Below are positions 1-10,975 of a stretch of 64,000 nucleotides of DNA, piece by piece (position 1 is the first letter of the stretch; each line of letters starts with the position of its first letter). The notes under the pieces are model-generated. The model was not told the DNA's origin, searched no databases, and was given only the letters and a program-made list of their open reading frames with translations. The DNA comes from Bufo bufo (Eukaryota; Chordata; Amphibia; Anura; Bufonidae): contig NC_053392.1 of the NCBI RefSeq assembly GCF_905171765.1, positions 396,766,119-396,830,118 on the forward strand, read 5' to 3'. Position numbers and translations under genes: made by a program.

Positions 1-180
1 TTTACAAACTATAGTGCAAAAATGTGAATTTACGCACTTTGACTTTCTGAGCACCTGTCATGTTTCCTGAGGTTCTACAATGCCCAGACAGTAGAAACAC
101 CCCACAAATGACCCCATTTCGGAAAGTAGACACCCTAAGGTATTCGCTGATGGGCATAGTGAGTTCATGGAAGTTTTTAT

Positions 181-1985
181 TTTTTGTCACAAGTTAGCGG
201 AAAATTATATATATATTTTCTTTTCTTACAAAGGCTCATATTCCACTAACTTGTGACAAAAAATTAAATTTTACATGAACTCACCATACCCCTCATGGAA
301 TACCTTGGGGTGTCTTCTTTCTAAAATGGGGTCACTTGTGGGGTATTTATACTGCCCTTGCATTTTAGGGGTCCTAAAGTGTGAGAAGTAGTTTGGAATC
401 CAAATGCGTAAAAATGCCCTGTGAAATCCTAAAAGTACATATACCCATGCTGCTGGGTGAGATAAATATCTCTGTAAAAGACAACTTTTCCCATTTTTTT
501 ATACAAAGTTGTCATTTTACAGAGATATTTCTCACACACAGTATGGGTATATGTAAAAATACACCCCAAAACACATTGCCCTACTTCTCCTGAGTACGGC
601 GATACCACATGTGTGACACTTTTTTGCCGCCTAGGTGCACAAAGGGGCCCAAATTCCAATGAGTATCTTTAGAATTTCACAGGGCATTTTTTATGCATTT
701 GGATTCCAAACTACTTCTCAAGCTTTAGGGCCCCTAAAATGCCAGGGCAGTATAAATACCCCACAAGTGACCCTATTTTGGAAAGAAGACACCCAAGGTA
801 TTCCGTGAGGGGCATGGCGAGTTCCTAGAATTTTTTTTTTTTTTGGCACAAGTTAGCGGAAAATGATTTTTTATTTTTATTTTTTTCCTACAAAGTCTCA
901 TATTCCACTAACTTGTGACAAAAAATAAAATTTTACATGAACTCGCCATGCCCCTCACGAAATACCTTGGGGTGTCTTCTTCCCAAAATGGGGTCACTTG
1001 TGGGGTATTTATACTGCCCTGGCATTTTAGGGGACCTAAAGCGTAAGAAGTAGTTTGGAATCCAAATGCGTAAAAAATGCCTTGTGAAATCGTAAAGATA
1101 CTCATTGGAATTTGGGCCCTTTTGTGCACCTAGGCTGCAAAAAAGTGTCACACATGTGGTATCGCCGTACTCAGGAGAAGTAGGGAAATGTGTTTTGGGG
1201 TGTATTTTTACATATACCCATACTGTGTGAGATAAATATCTCTGTAAACGACAACTTTTCCCATTTTTTTATACAAAGTTGTCATTTTACAGAGATATTT
1301 CTCACACACAGTATGGGTATATGTAAAAATACACCCCAAAACACATTGCAATACTTCTCCTGAGTACGGCGATATCACATGTGTGACACTTTTTTGCAGC
1401 CAAGATGCGCAAAGGGGCCCAAATTCCAATGAGTACCTTTTAGGAGGACATTTTTAGGCATTTGGATTCCAGACTTCTTCTCACGCTTTAGGGCCCCTAA
1501 AATACCAGGCCAGTATAAATAGCCCACAAGTGACCCCATTTTGGAAAGAAGACACCCCCAAGGTATTCCGTGAGGGGCATGGCGAGTTCCTAGAATTTTT
1601 TTTTTTTGGCACAAGTTAGCGAAAAATTATGTTTTGTTTTGTTTTTTTCTCTTACAAAGTCTCACATTCCACTAACTTGTGACAAAAAATTAAATTTTAC
1701 ATGAACTCGCCATGCCCCTCACGAAATACCTTGGGGTGTCTTCTTTCCAAAATGGGGTCACATGTGGGGTATTTATACTGCCCTGGCATTTTAGGGGCCC
1801 TAAAGCGTGAGAAGAAGTCTGGAATATAAATGTCTAAAAAAATTTACGCATTTGGATTCCGTGAGGGGTATGGTGAGTTCATGTGAGATTTTATTTTTTG
1901 TCACAAGTTAGTGGAATATGAGACTTTGTAAGAAAAAACAAAAAATAAATCAATTTCCGCTAACTTGTGGCAAAAAAAAAAAGCT
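181..1985. repeat. Alternating inverted modules of about 380 bp
   Basis: The phrase cacaagttagcgg occurs near 193, 846 and 1609 on the plus strand, and its reverse, cactaacttgtgac, near 245, 905 and 1673. The phrase gataaatatctctgtaaa occurs near 460 and 1230, its inverted partner near 512 and 1284. Head-to-head and tail-to-tail modules therefore alternate with a full period of about 650-770 bp. The small frames here are reading-frame by-products of the palindrome and are not genes. Confidence 0.85.
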
Positions 1986-2265
1986 TCTATGAACTCGCCA
2001 TGCCCCTCAAAAGTGATCTTTATAGCGCCGCAGCGATTTTACTGTGTTTTTGCAGTGATCAGAAAAGAAAATATTTCTGTCACTGCGGTGGGGCGGTCTA
2101 AACGCAAGTGTGCACACAAGATCAAGCCTGATCGGGCGAACACTGCGTTTTTTGTAGAGCCTATAGAACATGTCCTATTCTTGTCCGCAATTGCGGACAA
2201 GAAAAGACATTTTCTATATAGTTCTGGCAATGTGCGGATCCGCAAAATGCGGAAAGCACATTGCC

Positions 2266-2313
2266 GGTGTCCGTGTTTTGCGGATCCGCGGTGTCCGTGT
2301 TTTGCGGATCCGC
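2266..2313 (+). repeat. Two perfect 24-bp direct repeats with GGATCCGC
   Basis: The units 2266-2289 and 2290-2313 are identical and each ends in the palindrome GCGGATCCGC; a further GGATCCGC follows. They lie in a GC-rich island that ends in acggccgtctaaatgaagcc, which resembles the end of a Harbinger-type MITE. The island is probably a small insertion in the larger element. Confidence 0.7.
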
Positions 2314-2487
2314 GGATCCGCAAAACACATACGGCCGTCTAAATGAAGCCTTACAGGGGGGTGATCAATGACAGGGGGGTGATTAGCGAGTCTATATGGG
2401 GTGATCAGGGGTTAATAAGGGGTTAATAGGTGACAGGGGGGGGTGTAGTGTAGTGTGGTGCTTGGTGCTACTTACAGAGCTGCCTGT

Positions 2488-2703
2488 GTCCTCTGGTGGT
2501 CGATCCAAGCAAAAGGGACCACCAGAGGACCAGTTAGCAGGTATATCAGACGCTGTTAACAAAACAGCGTCTGATATACCTTTCAGGGGTTAAAAATCGC
2601 ATCTACAGCCTGCCAGCGAATGATCGCCGCTGGCAGGCTGTAGATCAGCTCGTTTACCTTCCAATCCTGTGAACGCGCGCTCCTGTGTGCGCGCGTTCAC
2701 AGG
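2488..2703. other. Hairpin ladder: four consecutive perfect hairpins
   Basis: Hairpin 1 pairs 2488-2501 with 2517-2530 (14 bp). Hairpin 2 pairs 2539-2557 with 2563-2581 (19 bp, 5-nt loop). Hairpin 3 pairs 2601-2618 with 2628-2645 (18 bp). Hairpin 4 pairs 2666-2680 with 2689-2703 (15 bp). All arms were checked base by base and are perfect. The cluster ends about 100 bp before the terminal TTAA. Similar clusters occur in other TTAA elements of the window. Confidence 0.9.
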
Positions 2704-2804
2704 AAATCACGCGTCTCGCGAGATGACGTGCCGATGCGTCAACGAGGAATAACCCGGCCGCCCGCAGGACGCATCCCTGCGTTAGGCGGTCGGGAGGCAG
2801 TTAA

Positions 2805-4388
2805 AAGCACACACATCTATGCTTTCCCATCCAGCATCAAAAAACACTGACACAAACACAACTTTGTTCAACTTTGTCATCTGTTTAAGAAATGTCTATG
2901 TATGTATCCGTTAAACTGATCAATTTGTATTAATAACTGTTCACTTTAAATGAAAGTTAAAAAAAACATGGTGTGAAAGAGCTCTAATTTGTCACTTCAC
3001 TTTATGCAAAAATGGTGATTTAACACAGGCTAAGAATTTACTGTAAAAACACATAAATAAAAAAAGGCAATTATGAGAGAAAAAGAGGCATAAATTGGGC
3101 AGACTGAGCCAAGCTGATGTAGTTAAAGTCAATGTATAATGTGATTAGCTTTTATGAGTTTCATTAAAAGATACTCAGGTAGGCAAGGAAGAATTTAATT
3201 AGCCTTTAACATATGCAGCCTGGAAACATAACAGTATAAAAGGTGCAAAGAAATTAGAATTTGAAATTAAAAACTTAATATGGAAAATGAAAGTGATTTG
3301 ATTACCATGTAGTCTTCCTAACACTATATTCAGCATCCATCCAGTATAAAAATAATACACAATCATGTTTAATCATTAACACTCTTCATAGCTGGATAAA
3401 TTGGCAGTCTGTAGCAAAACTGCTTTGTCAGTCTTTCCAACAGGAAATTCAAAACCGTCAGTCAAAGAAATCAAATGAAAAAAAAAAAACGATAACAAGA
3501 GATTAACAGAAACTGAGACTATGATAGAATATAAATGGTAGCTATGCAAGTGTTCAGTGGAATTATTAGGAATGCAGCTTGCTGAGAAGGGCATAAACGG
3601 AGCAGGTGCACTGAAAATGTAAGCAGACAAAGTGCCTTCTCTGCTCGTCTCCATTATAGGCTAAAATAAACCATTTGCTACAAGAAATTGGCAACAACTA
3701 TTTCTGAAACTGAACAGAAGAAGAAACTAAAAGAATTCATTCAGGTCTGTTTTTAGACAATCAGTGGCCCTGGACAAAATTAAAAGTTAGGCACCAAAAG
3801 CTGAAATACTGTATCAAAAATACAGTAATTTTCAATTTACAAGGTGGTCTGCAGAAAGCTTCCAGGGGCATCGCTTTGATGACAGGATCAAGCCTAAAGG
3901 TGAATTTCACCCCCCCCCCTAACAAAAAACAAAAATGATTTCTAAACATATACTGTATATATAATGCTATACCAGGACCATATAGTGATTAAATATTACC
4001 TACATGCTGTTATTGAACAATATAAGCTATACAAATATGATACAAGTTTAACCATTGATACCGCTATATGAGGATTTCATGATACTGCCACATGATCACT
4101 ACCATTACCACTACAGTTACAATAATAGTGTAAAATCAGTATACAAAAATCTAAATATTACCACCATACAGTTACCATATAATGGTAGAAACCAGTTCCA
4201 CGCAGGTTCTCTGAAGACCAGATAAGTGAACATAGCATAGTTACAAAAACAAACATTAAAAAAGAATACCTAGAGAACTGAATACAGTTGAGCTGTGACT
4301 GACAAAATGTAAACTGCTAGTGTTGCTTGGCATGATAGATACAGATGCAGATGCTGGCTATCCTCCTGTGGTATCTCAAGATGCTTTT
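2805..4388. other. No gene recognised, AT-rich unique-looking DNA
   Basis: The base composition is AT-rich and stop codons are frequent in all frames. The longest frame (3376-3654, minus) has no recognisable domain and a poly-A shadow. I see no repeat terminus, RNA gene or splice-like structure. Confidence 0.6.
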
Positions 4389-4392
4389 TTAA

Positions 4393-5157
4393 AGGGTTTC
4401 TATCACTTCGTATGACATAATTAGCTCTCAGACACTAGCGATCCGCTAGTGTCTGCTCTGGCCAACCATCCTAATATAACAGCTTTTGGGGCAGCCGTTT
4501 TGCTAAAAAAATAACTTTTATAAATATGCTAATGAGCCTCTAGGTGCTATGTGGGCGTCATTAGCACCTAGAGGCTCCGTCTACCTTCATACACAGCCAC
4601 CGCCCAGCGCGTCCCTCCAGCCCGCCCATCTCCTGCTGAATGCGATCCTCCGTGTGACGCAGCGGACGAATTCTCGCGCATGCGCCGTGCGCGGCTGTAT
4701 TCGGCGCATGCGCAGTGAATGTCTGACTGCTTCCCTGCTCAGACATCTCCACTGCGCCTGTTCCTTGGAGCACTATGACGTCATCGGCGCAGGCGCAGTG
4801 GAGATGTCTGAGCAGGGAAGCGGTCAGACATTCACTGCGCATGCGCCGAATACAGCCGCGCACGGCGCATGCGCGAGAATTCGTCCGCTGCGTCACATGG
4901 AGGATCGCATTCAGCAGGAGATGGGCGGGCTGGAGGGACGCGCTGGGCGGTGGCTGTGTATGAAGGTAGACGGAGCCTCTAGGTGCTAATGACGCCCACA
5001 TAGCACCTAGAGGCTCATTAGCATATTTATAAAAGTTATTTTTTTAGCAAAACGGCTGCCCCAAAAGCTGTTATATTAGGATGGTTGGCCAGAGCAGACA
5101 CTAGCGGATCGCTAGTGTCTGAGAGCTAATTATGTCATACGAAGTGATAGAAACCCT
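4393..5157. mobile_element. T2/Kolobok-like foldback MITE, TTAA target duplication
   Basis: TTAA flanks both sides (4389-4392 and 5158-5161). The termini are AGGGTTTCTATCAC and its exact reverse. The two arms, roughly 4393-4760 and 4791-5157, are nearly identical inverted copies of about 365 bp around a 30-nt centre. TTAAAGGG-type ends match the published T2 MITE family of Xenopus. No coding capacity: the mirrored frames 4549-4989 and 4561-5001 exist only because the arms are the same sequence. The high arm identity suggests a fairly recent insertion. Confidence 0.85.
4676..4874. promoter_or_regulatory. NRF1-like and CRE-like motifs in the MITE core
   Basis: GCGCATGCGC, the core of the NRF1 consensus, occurs at 4676-4685, 4704-4713, 4837-4846 and 4865-4874. 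The full cAMP-response element TGACGTCA lies in the central loop at 4776-4783. The motifs are read directly; any function is inference. Confidence 0.55.
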
Positions 5158-5236
5158 TTAAGGGAAAGATCTGGCGATCAAGCTGCTGGATACCCTTAAG
5201 AGCACATTATGTAGTGCAGGTAGTATGTGGGCGTTA

Positions 5237-5645
5237 TCATGCTGGAATACCATGTCTCCTGAGTAAAAGAAATGGGAGTATGACTGGTACCATGTCCTGG
5301 ACATAGCAAAAGCTTGTCAATGTTCCCTCCACAATTATCAGACAGGAACGGCTATGGTATCTAATGGCAACCCACACCATGGCACCTGGTGTTGGTCCTG
5401 TGTGTCTGCATACTATGCTTGATGGCAGCATGTGCACTCCAGCCCTCCGGCAAACTCTGATGCTGTCATCAATGACAAACAGTTCAGTGATGAAAGAAGG
5501 TGCTAATGATGTTCACATCATAGTTCGCCCCACAAAAAATAATTGCTACTCCACTTACCGAATAAGGCAGGTCACCAAGAACGCAGAGGCAGTTATGCAC
5601 TATGATTTTGAGGTCTCGTCTCCTGCAGTTGCATACTTCTCCTAA
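5237..5645 (-). pseudogene. Degenerate Tc1/mariner transposase fragment
   Basis: The minus-strand translation contains HTGPTPGAMVWVAIRYHSRS followed by an EGTLTS-like stretch and a VPVILPFLL-like stretch. This is the pattern of the middle of Tc1-type transposases, where ...GVMVWGAI(A/S)Y..RSPL is typical between the first and second catalytic aspartates. The expected glycine after VMVW is replaced by valine. Upstream (5440-5645) only weak traces remain. Neither terminus nor the catalytic D and E segments can be seen. The fragment is old and inactive. Confidence 0.6.
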
Positions 5646-5689
5646 GATCATGTTCTCTTTCTCGTCATTTAGAGATAACAAAAAAAAAA

Positions 5690-7523
5690 AGAAGATAAAG
5701 AGCTACAGGTATACAGTATGCAAAGCACCACTTACTATAGAGTAGGGGTGCACAACCTTTTTTTTTTTTTTTGTCTCTTGGCCAAATTGTCACATTGCTC
5801 TATTTCAAGGGACTAAAAAAAATGTTGCTCAATGGGCCTATTACACAGGTCGATGCAAAATAGGTGGGGGAATAATGATTTATACCACAGTCATTCCTCA
5901 CTAATTTCGATCTGCTGATTATTAGCAGTATATCCCTGATTACACCAGTAGATGTCCTGACAGTAATCATACATCTTTCATTCTGATGAAAAATGCAAAT
6001 CAGCTGACAAACAAGTGCTTGTTTATCATCCGTTCAGCATCACTTGTTCCCAGTGATTGGCCCGAAAATAGTGCAATGTATTAGGGACCCTGTTTGTATG
6101 TCATTACGATACGATATATCATATGTATAGTTTCACATAAACAGGGTGATAATTTCTAACATATTTTTGCCAAATATGTCCCCCAAGATGTAATTAAACA
6201 GCGACCTGTAGGGGCTTTGAAAAACAGCGGCCTGTAGGGGCTTTATACAAGGCATTGCTGATCAGGGTCTGCTAAGACCCTGCAGCTCTGCCCCAAGACA
6301 CCCGATGATTACATGATTGCCGGGTCCAGGAGAGGAAGCAGCTTAGCCAATTCCTTTTTTTCACTGCAATAGCACTCATTGAGCGCTATGCACCTATCAG
6401 AGGAGACGGCAGAAGCTGGGCAACGGATTGTGCACCTCTGCAATAGAGGAAGTAGGAAACTCTTCAATCACAACAAGTTTATATTTATTAACTTGATAGA
6501 TGAATAAATATTCAGACATAAAAATAATAGTTTAAAAGCCGAAGCATATTTTATAATCAAGGTGCATAGCTGCACTCTGGTGAATGTAATTATAAGACTG
6601 AAGACACCCCATGGCAATTGTTTTATAGACATAATTACGTGGGCTTTGCTTCTAATGGTCACATAAATGTGATGAGACTTTTTAAGTACATTTCAGGAAA
6701 ACAGCTGTGAAAAGCAATTTAAGCTGCAGATCTACTGCTGGTAAAATTATACACAGCAAAGTACTGTACATTCCAGTAAATTTATGAGCATAAAAGATAG
6801 CCAGAAATGTAAATATATCAATGCATTAAGTCAGTCAGCATTAACATTTTCCTTTAGTGAACAAATAAATAAATATATTAATTACATTTTTTATAAAAGG
6901 TATACTAAATATATAACACAGCAAACTCAAACGTTATAGAAAATGAGCTAAAATCTGTGTATTAAAAAAAAACAAGTCGCACTCACCATCAAAATGTATT
7001 TTAAAACAGCATTTTATTGTTTTGATCTTCACAATACAATATGATACAACATGATACTGAACAAGAAAAACAAGAAAAAGTACAGGTAACCTCACTATTA
7101 ATATTTTATATACAGTAGTTATATAATTGGAGTGTTGAATAGACCTAGGTCCATCAAGTTCACCTCTTTTAAACTTAAAAACTGAAGTTGATTTACAAGA
7201 AGCAAGAAAGAGTACCAATTTACCATACAGTGAAAAAAAAACGTACCCTTCCCTCTGATGGAAATCAGATTCCTGTTTCAACATTATGTAATAATATCAG
7301 TAACCTTATATAATGTGTTTTACAAAAAAGGTGTCTAGCCCTTTCTTACATCTATCCACACTTTCAACCATTAGCAAATCCTGTGGGAACATGTATATAA
7401 CTCTATATTTTAGACCAGTAAAAACATGCTTTTTATCTTTGTAATGAAATTGTACTACATTTTACCATTGGCACTGACCTTGTATTCACTGTTCATTCCA
7501 TGAAAAGAGAACATTTACTAGGT
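5690..7523. other. No gene recognised; old repeat scraps
   Basis: The stretch near 5746 (ggggtgcacaacctttt) resembles the start of vertebrate hAT MITEs, and 7145-7165 (ggtccatcaagttcacc) resembles a phrase common in old vertebrate repeats. Neither can be given a border. The frame at 6934-7284 (minus) has no recognisable domain. The rest is AT-rich. Confidence 0.5.
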
Positions 7524-7574
7524 CCAGGCTCAGACTGGCCCACAGGGGAACAGCTGAATCCCCTGGTAGGCCAC
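7524..7574 (+). repeat. Short repeat shared with the LTR at 21790-21839
   Basis: caggctcagactggcccac and the next 30 bases align with about 85 percent identity to 21790-21839 in the same orientation. The shared unit is a fragment of a dispersed repeat; which element owns it is not clear. Confidence 0.5.
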
Positions 7575-7898
7575 CGACCAGGAGTGGGTCCCTAGTCCCC
7601 CTCCCCCTGAACAAGTGTGACATGGCACAATAGGCTGACTGCACTACATGGGTAGATTATTTACCAAACTACCCATCTGCTGGCTGAGATGACTTCTAAG
7701 CACAGAGGCAGGACAGTCAGTATCCTCTCCCCCTACCTTCTCTGCAGGGCCCTGGTCATCATCAGAACCCCATGTTCCTGGCACATATAACAGAGAAAGC
7801 CCTAGTTCAAAGCAAGAGACAGCACAGCCTAGGCAGTGAGTTACTACAGAAAAAAAATGTGTCACGGAAAAATGTGACCACGGCATTTGGTATATTAA

Positions 7899-8242
7899 AG
7901 GGATTCTGTCATCAGAATTTAGGCCTATAACCTAAACATATGGCGATGTCCCTAGTAATACACTGAATCCTAAAGTGACTTTATCATATACGCCTGTGGC
8001 TCTATAATCATAAAAAACAGGTTTATATCACCTGTCACTCACGTCAGAAATGTGTCCAAGGGGTCATCTCATGATGCAGGGGGCCCGGCTGCAGCCTTCT
8101 CCTTTCGGTGCCCATCGCCGCCTTCTGAATTGAAATCGCCGCCCTCCCTTTCATTAGCGCCGCCTACCTCAGTTCATCGCTGCCTCTCTAACGTCCGCTC
8201 CGTACAATGCAGTCCCCACTCTTCTCTGCTGCAGCATCAGAT
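7899..8242 (+). mobile_element. Left half of a T2/Kolobok-like MITE
   Basis: TTAA at 7895-7898 is followed by AGGGATTCTGTCATCAG, a typical T2-like terminus. The inner part becomes GC-rich near 8080-8240 as in the cores of related MITEs. No matching right terminus is found: at about 8243 the sequence passes into minus-strand LTR retroelement coding sequence, so the MITE is truncated. Confidence 0.6.
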
Positions 8243-9441
8243 GTAGAAGTACCGCCTTTCTCTTTTTGAAACCCTGAGGGAGTTCCACCCAGGGTCCCTG
8301 TAAGTATTTTGTCTGTGTCTTCTTCAGTTTTTTGAGCTTCTTTGGGGTCTTTAACTTTCTCCTTGATATCCGGCAGTAGACCCTTTAGTTTATCCATCTC
8401 TTTCTGGGTCTCCTTATGGATGGTCAGACCCGCCACGAAGTCTTCCGCTGCTTAGGTATAGTTCTCGGACACTATGCTGACTTCTCCCCACTTAATCAGG
8501 TTATATCCTGAACCCGCTCAGGTTCTCTTTCATGTGCCTGGGTCACGTTGTATGTCACAACACCTTCATCAACCCTGCACCCGAGCTCACTAACTATAGA
8601 ACACTGCGGAGACTGCTTATCCACACCTGGTACGTGTGGTACACCCTGTAGCACTACCACACTTTCCTGCGCATTTATCACAGTGGGTTCCCTCAGTTGT
8701 GTGCTCTCAACATTAATCAGCATTTCTAAATCACATACATTTCTACCAGCAGGACTAGCTTCTTCCCTGATCACAACCTGCAAAGGAAAGGGGGTGTCAT
8801 CATCATCATATATTTCACATGGCCCCACATTTTCATTAGGCATTTCAGTTAAGTTGACACGTTCACTCTGCACCTTATCTGCACCATTGTTTTCAATGGT
8901 CATTTCGCTTAAACCATTGTGTTCAATGTGCATCTCCCTTACCCTTTATTTAAAGGGACAGGCACAGGTTCTGCAGAAGTTTCGTCACTTTCTGCAGAAG
9001 TGTCTCTATTTCCCCACAACTCCTAGAACAAGGGGAAATCACGGCCCAACATTATGTCATGAATAAGCCTTTTTGCAACACCAAGTTCATAAGTCCCAGT
9101 TCCCACTGGAGTCTCACACTCAGTGAGAGCCAGAGGATAGACTTTGCTATCCCCATGTATGTCCAGCACATAGTTCCCAGCTACCAAGCTGGCATGTACC
9201 AGGCTCACCTGGCTCCCTGCGTCAACAACACTTGGACTGGACTGTCATCCACCACAATGTCACACACTTTTGTTGCAGTCTCTACTCCCGGTGTCTTAAC
9301 ACCTATCGTCTCAGCAGGTAGCAACTGCCGCCAACTCACACCACAGTTCACAGCTTCTGAAATAGTAGGGCACTGTTCAGCAACATGTCCAACCTCCAAA
9401 GCCTTACTCACCATCACATTGTCTGCTACATAAGCAAAAAC
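8243..9441 (-). pseudogene. LTR retroelement polyprotein, downstream part: zinc-knuckle remnant, retropepsin, acidic region
   Basis: Read on the minus strand, 9447-9205 contains a GHVAEQCPTI segment, the second half of a CCHC zinc knuckle whose first cysteines are lost, then a VQVLL segment where a retropepsin active-site motif is expected but reads TQG. After a frame change, 9208-9023 continues with SLVHASLV and ends in MLGRDFPLF, the usual C-terminal flap motif of Gypsy-type proteases. Further down, 8933-8496 is an acidic 145-residue frame with no stops and no domain I recognise. Frame breaks are visible at about 9205 and 9023 and near 8490. The upstream half lies at 20381-21446 beyond the Penelope insertion. 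The downstream end is cut at 8243. Confidence 0.6.
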
Positions 9442-9636
9442 TATCACTAGGCAAACACAAAGCCCCTAAATTAAAACTAAATATAGACATTAAAATATCA
9501 AATAAGCCCCAAAACAAAGCAATAACATAACACACAAATAATGACTCGTGCCTACACTTGGGAGAAATGGTCAGTATAGTGCACGTGCCACAAAGGAAGA
9601 CAGCAAGGACAAAAATAACATTACAACTGCATAGGA
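9442..9636 (-). repeat. Inverted copy of the Penelope right terminus
   Basis: The stretch with aacacaaagcccctaaa, atagacattaaaatatcaaa and gactcgtgcctacacttggg is the reverse complement of 20107-20317, with scattered differences. It lies directly inside the target duplication. The frame 9404-9880 (minus) reads through it and is not a gene. Confidence 0.8.
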
Positions 9637-10009
9637 AGTTTATCCAAGATCTGACCGAGTTCAGAGAAAAAAAAGAGTATTCGAATTTGTGAATGATACA
9701 CCATCTACCCAGTCTGTAGATAACTCGACCACAGATATTGATTCCTATGATAACGAAAAAACAGCCAGTACAACATTTAAGACAAAATCTTAGTTCAGGG
9801 GGAGGGGAAAGAAAAGATGGCCAGCAAGAGGGGCAAGGGGTGGGGGAAGACAACAGGGCAATACCCAGCCCCATCCCCAACCTTTAGAATCAAGGATGGG
9901 GAAACCATCCTCAGCTGGAATGTCTATTTCTTCTACCTCACTGCCTTCCTCTTCTTTTTTAGAGGGGGGCATGAGCTTGTTCCCTTATCAACTCATAGAC
10001 AGGTAGGGA

Positions 10010-10533
10010 GGAGTTGTACAGAAACAAGGAAAGCCAAAATAGCCCAACAAGAAAACCAGATTGTGAATTTATCCACACATACTGTATACTGACTCCAATG
10101 GAAGAGAGGGTTTTGTCTAAAGGCTTAACTTTTGTACCAACAACTAACTAAGTTCAGTGCTTTTAACTGGGTTAAGGACATTAACTTGTTCATACGTAAG
10201 CTGATAAAGCCCATGATAAAGAGACATGCGCCAATGATCTGGAGGGAGTGCATAATCTGAACTCCCTGTTGATCGATAATGAGCGCCCCCTTGGCACGGG
10301 ACCCTTCACTTCCTTAAGAGAAAAAAGCACCAAGATGCCTCCACCACAGGATATTCCAGCACTGGATATTTTTACCAGTCTGGTGGGTGAGCAGATCGAG
10401 AGGATACCCGAATACAACCTCTGTGATGCAGGCAATCTTGACAAAAATGAATTGACAGCTCTAAAGAACTTGGAAAATGACCCCTCCCTAATTTTTAAAC
10501 CTTCTGATAAGGGAGGGAACATAGTACTGATGG
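10010..10533 (+). pseudogene. Penelope-like reverse transcriptase, N-terminal part
   Basis: The plus-strand translations contain QENQIVNLSTHT near 10055-10090, then, after frame breaks, a FSAFNWVKDINLFIRK segment near 10150-10205. The frame 10248-10544 includes LTALKNLENDPSLIFKPSDK followed by GGNIVLMD. The KPSDKGGNIVLMD pattern is the conserved start of the reverse transcriptase of Penelope-like elements. The frame is cut at 10533 by the hAT element; it resumes at 17023. Several stops and frameshifts make it non-functional. Confidence 0.75.
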
Positions 10534-10975
10534 ATCATCAATAGTGATGGCCTTGCGGTTCGCGGCGAACTTTGCGTGTTCGCGATCTGCCGATCATGCG
10601 AACATACGGTGATATCCACGCGCGCCATATTTTTTTGCATCGTGCCAAACTTTGACCCATAACACATCCATCAGGTGGGACAGGACAGCCAATTGAGACG
10701 TTTCAGCACATGGACACCCCCCCAACCCTATAACAGAACCCGATCTGGCAGCCATTTTACATTATGTGTTTTGCCAGTGTAGGGAGAGGTTGCATTTTGG
10801 AGCAGGGACAGGCTGTTAGGAACTTAGGGACACCAAACGCTAGCTTATAGGGCCACAAAAGTCCTTTTAAGGTTACTGGTAACGTTGTGATATCGATAGG
10901 TGTGATACACAGAGGGGTGTGATATACTTATAATATACTTTCTAACATAGAAAGTATATTATAGTGTATTTGTAT

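Larger units (their letters stand above)
1..2800. mobile_element. Right part of a TTAA-flanked palindromic (piggyBac-like) non-autonomous element
   Basis: The right border is read from the TTAA at 2801-2804, preceded by the terminal stretch CGGTCGGGAGGCAG. The reverse of this end starts CTGCCTCCCGACCGCC, a type of terminus common in frog TTAA repeats. The left end lies outside the window. The interior is built from alternating inverted modules (about 181-1985), then a short GC-rich insert with a 24-bp direct repeat, then a run of perfect hairpins next to the terminus. No transposase frame is present, so it is non-autonomous. Assignment to piggyBac rests on the TTAA duplication and terminal sequence style only; Kolobok elements also use TTAA. 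Confidence 0.6.

Noticed and set aside
1965..2342. 125-residue plus frame and its minus partner
   Set aside because: The frames come from the 24-bp GGATCCGC repeat and a palindrome; no domain.
4549..5001. Two long overlapping frames on opposite strands with nearly the same protein
   Set aside because: They are mirror images produced by the foldback MITE; no domain is present.
8548..9066. 172-residue plus-strand frame
   Set aside because: It is the antisense shadow of the LTR element's minus-strand coding region, where acidic codons give Ser/Thr-rich antisense.
9404..9880. 158-residue minus frame with many Cys and Phe
   Set aside because: It reads through the inverted Penelope terminus and adjoining non-coding DNA; hydrophobic content comes from AT-rich sequence.
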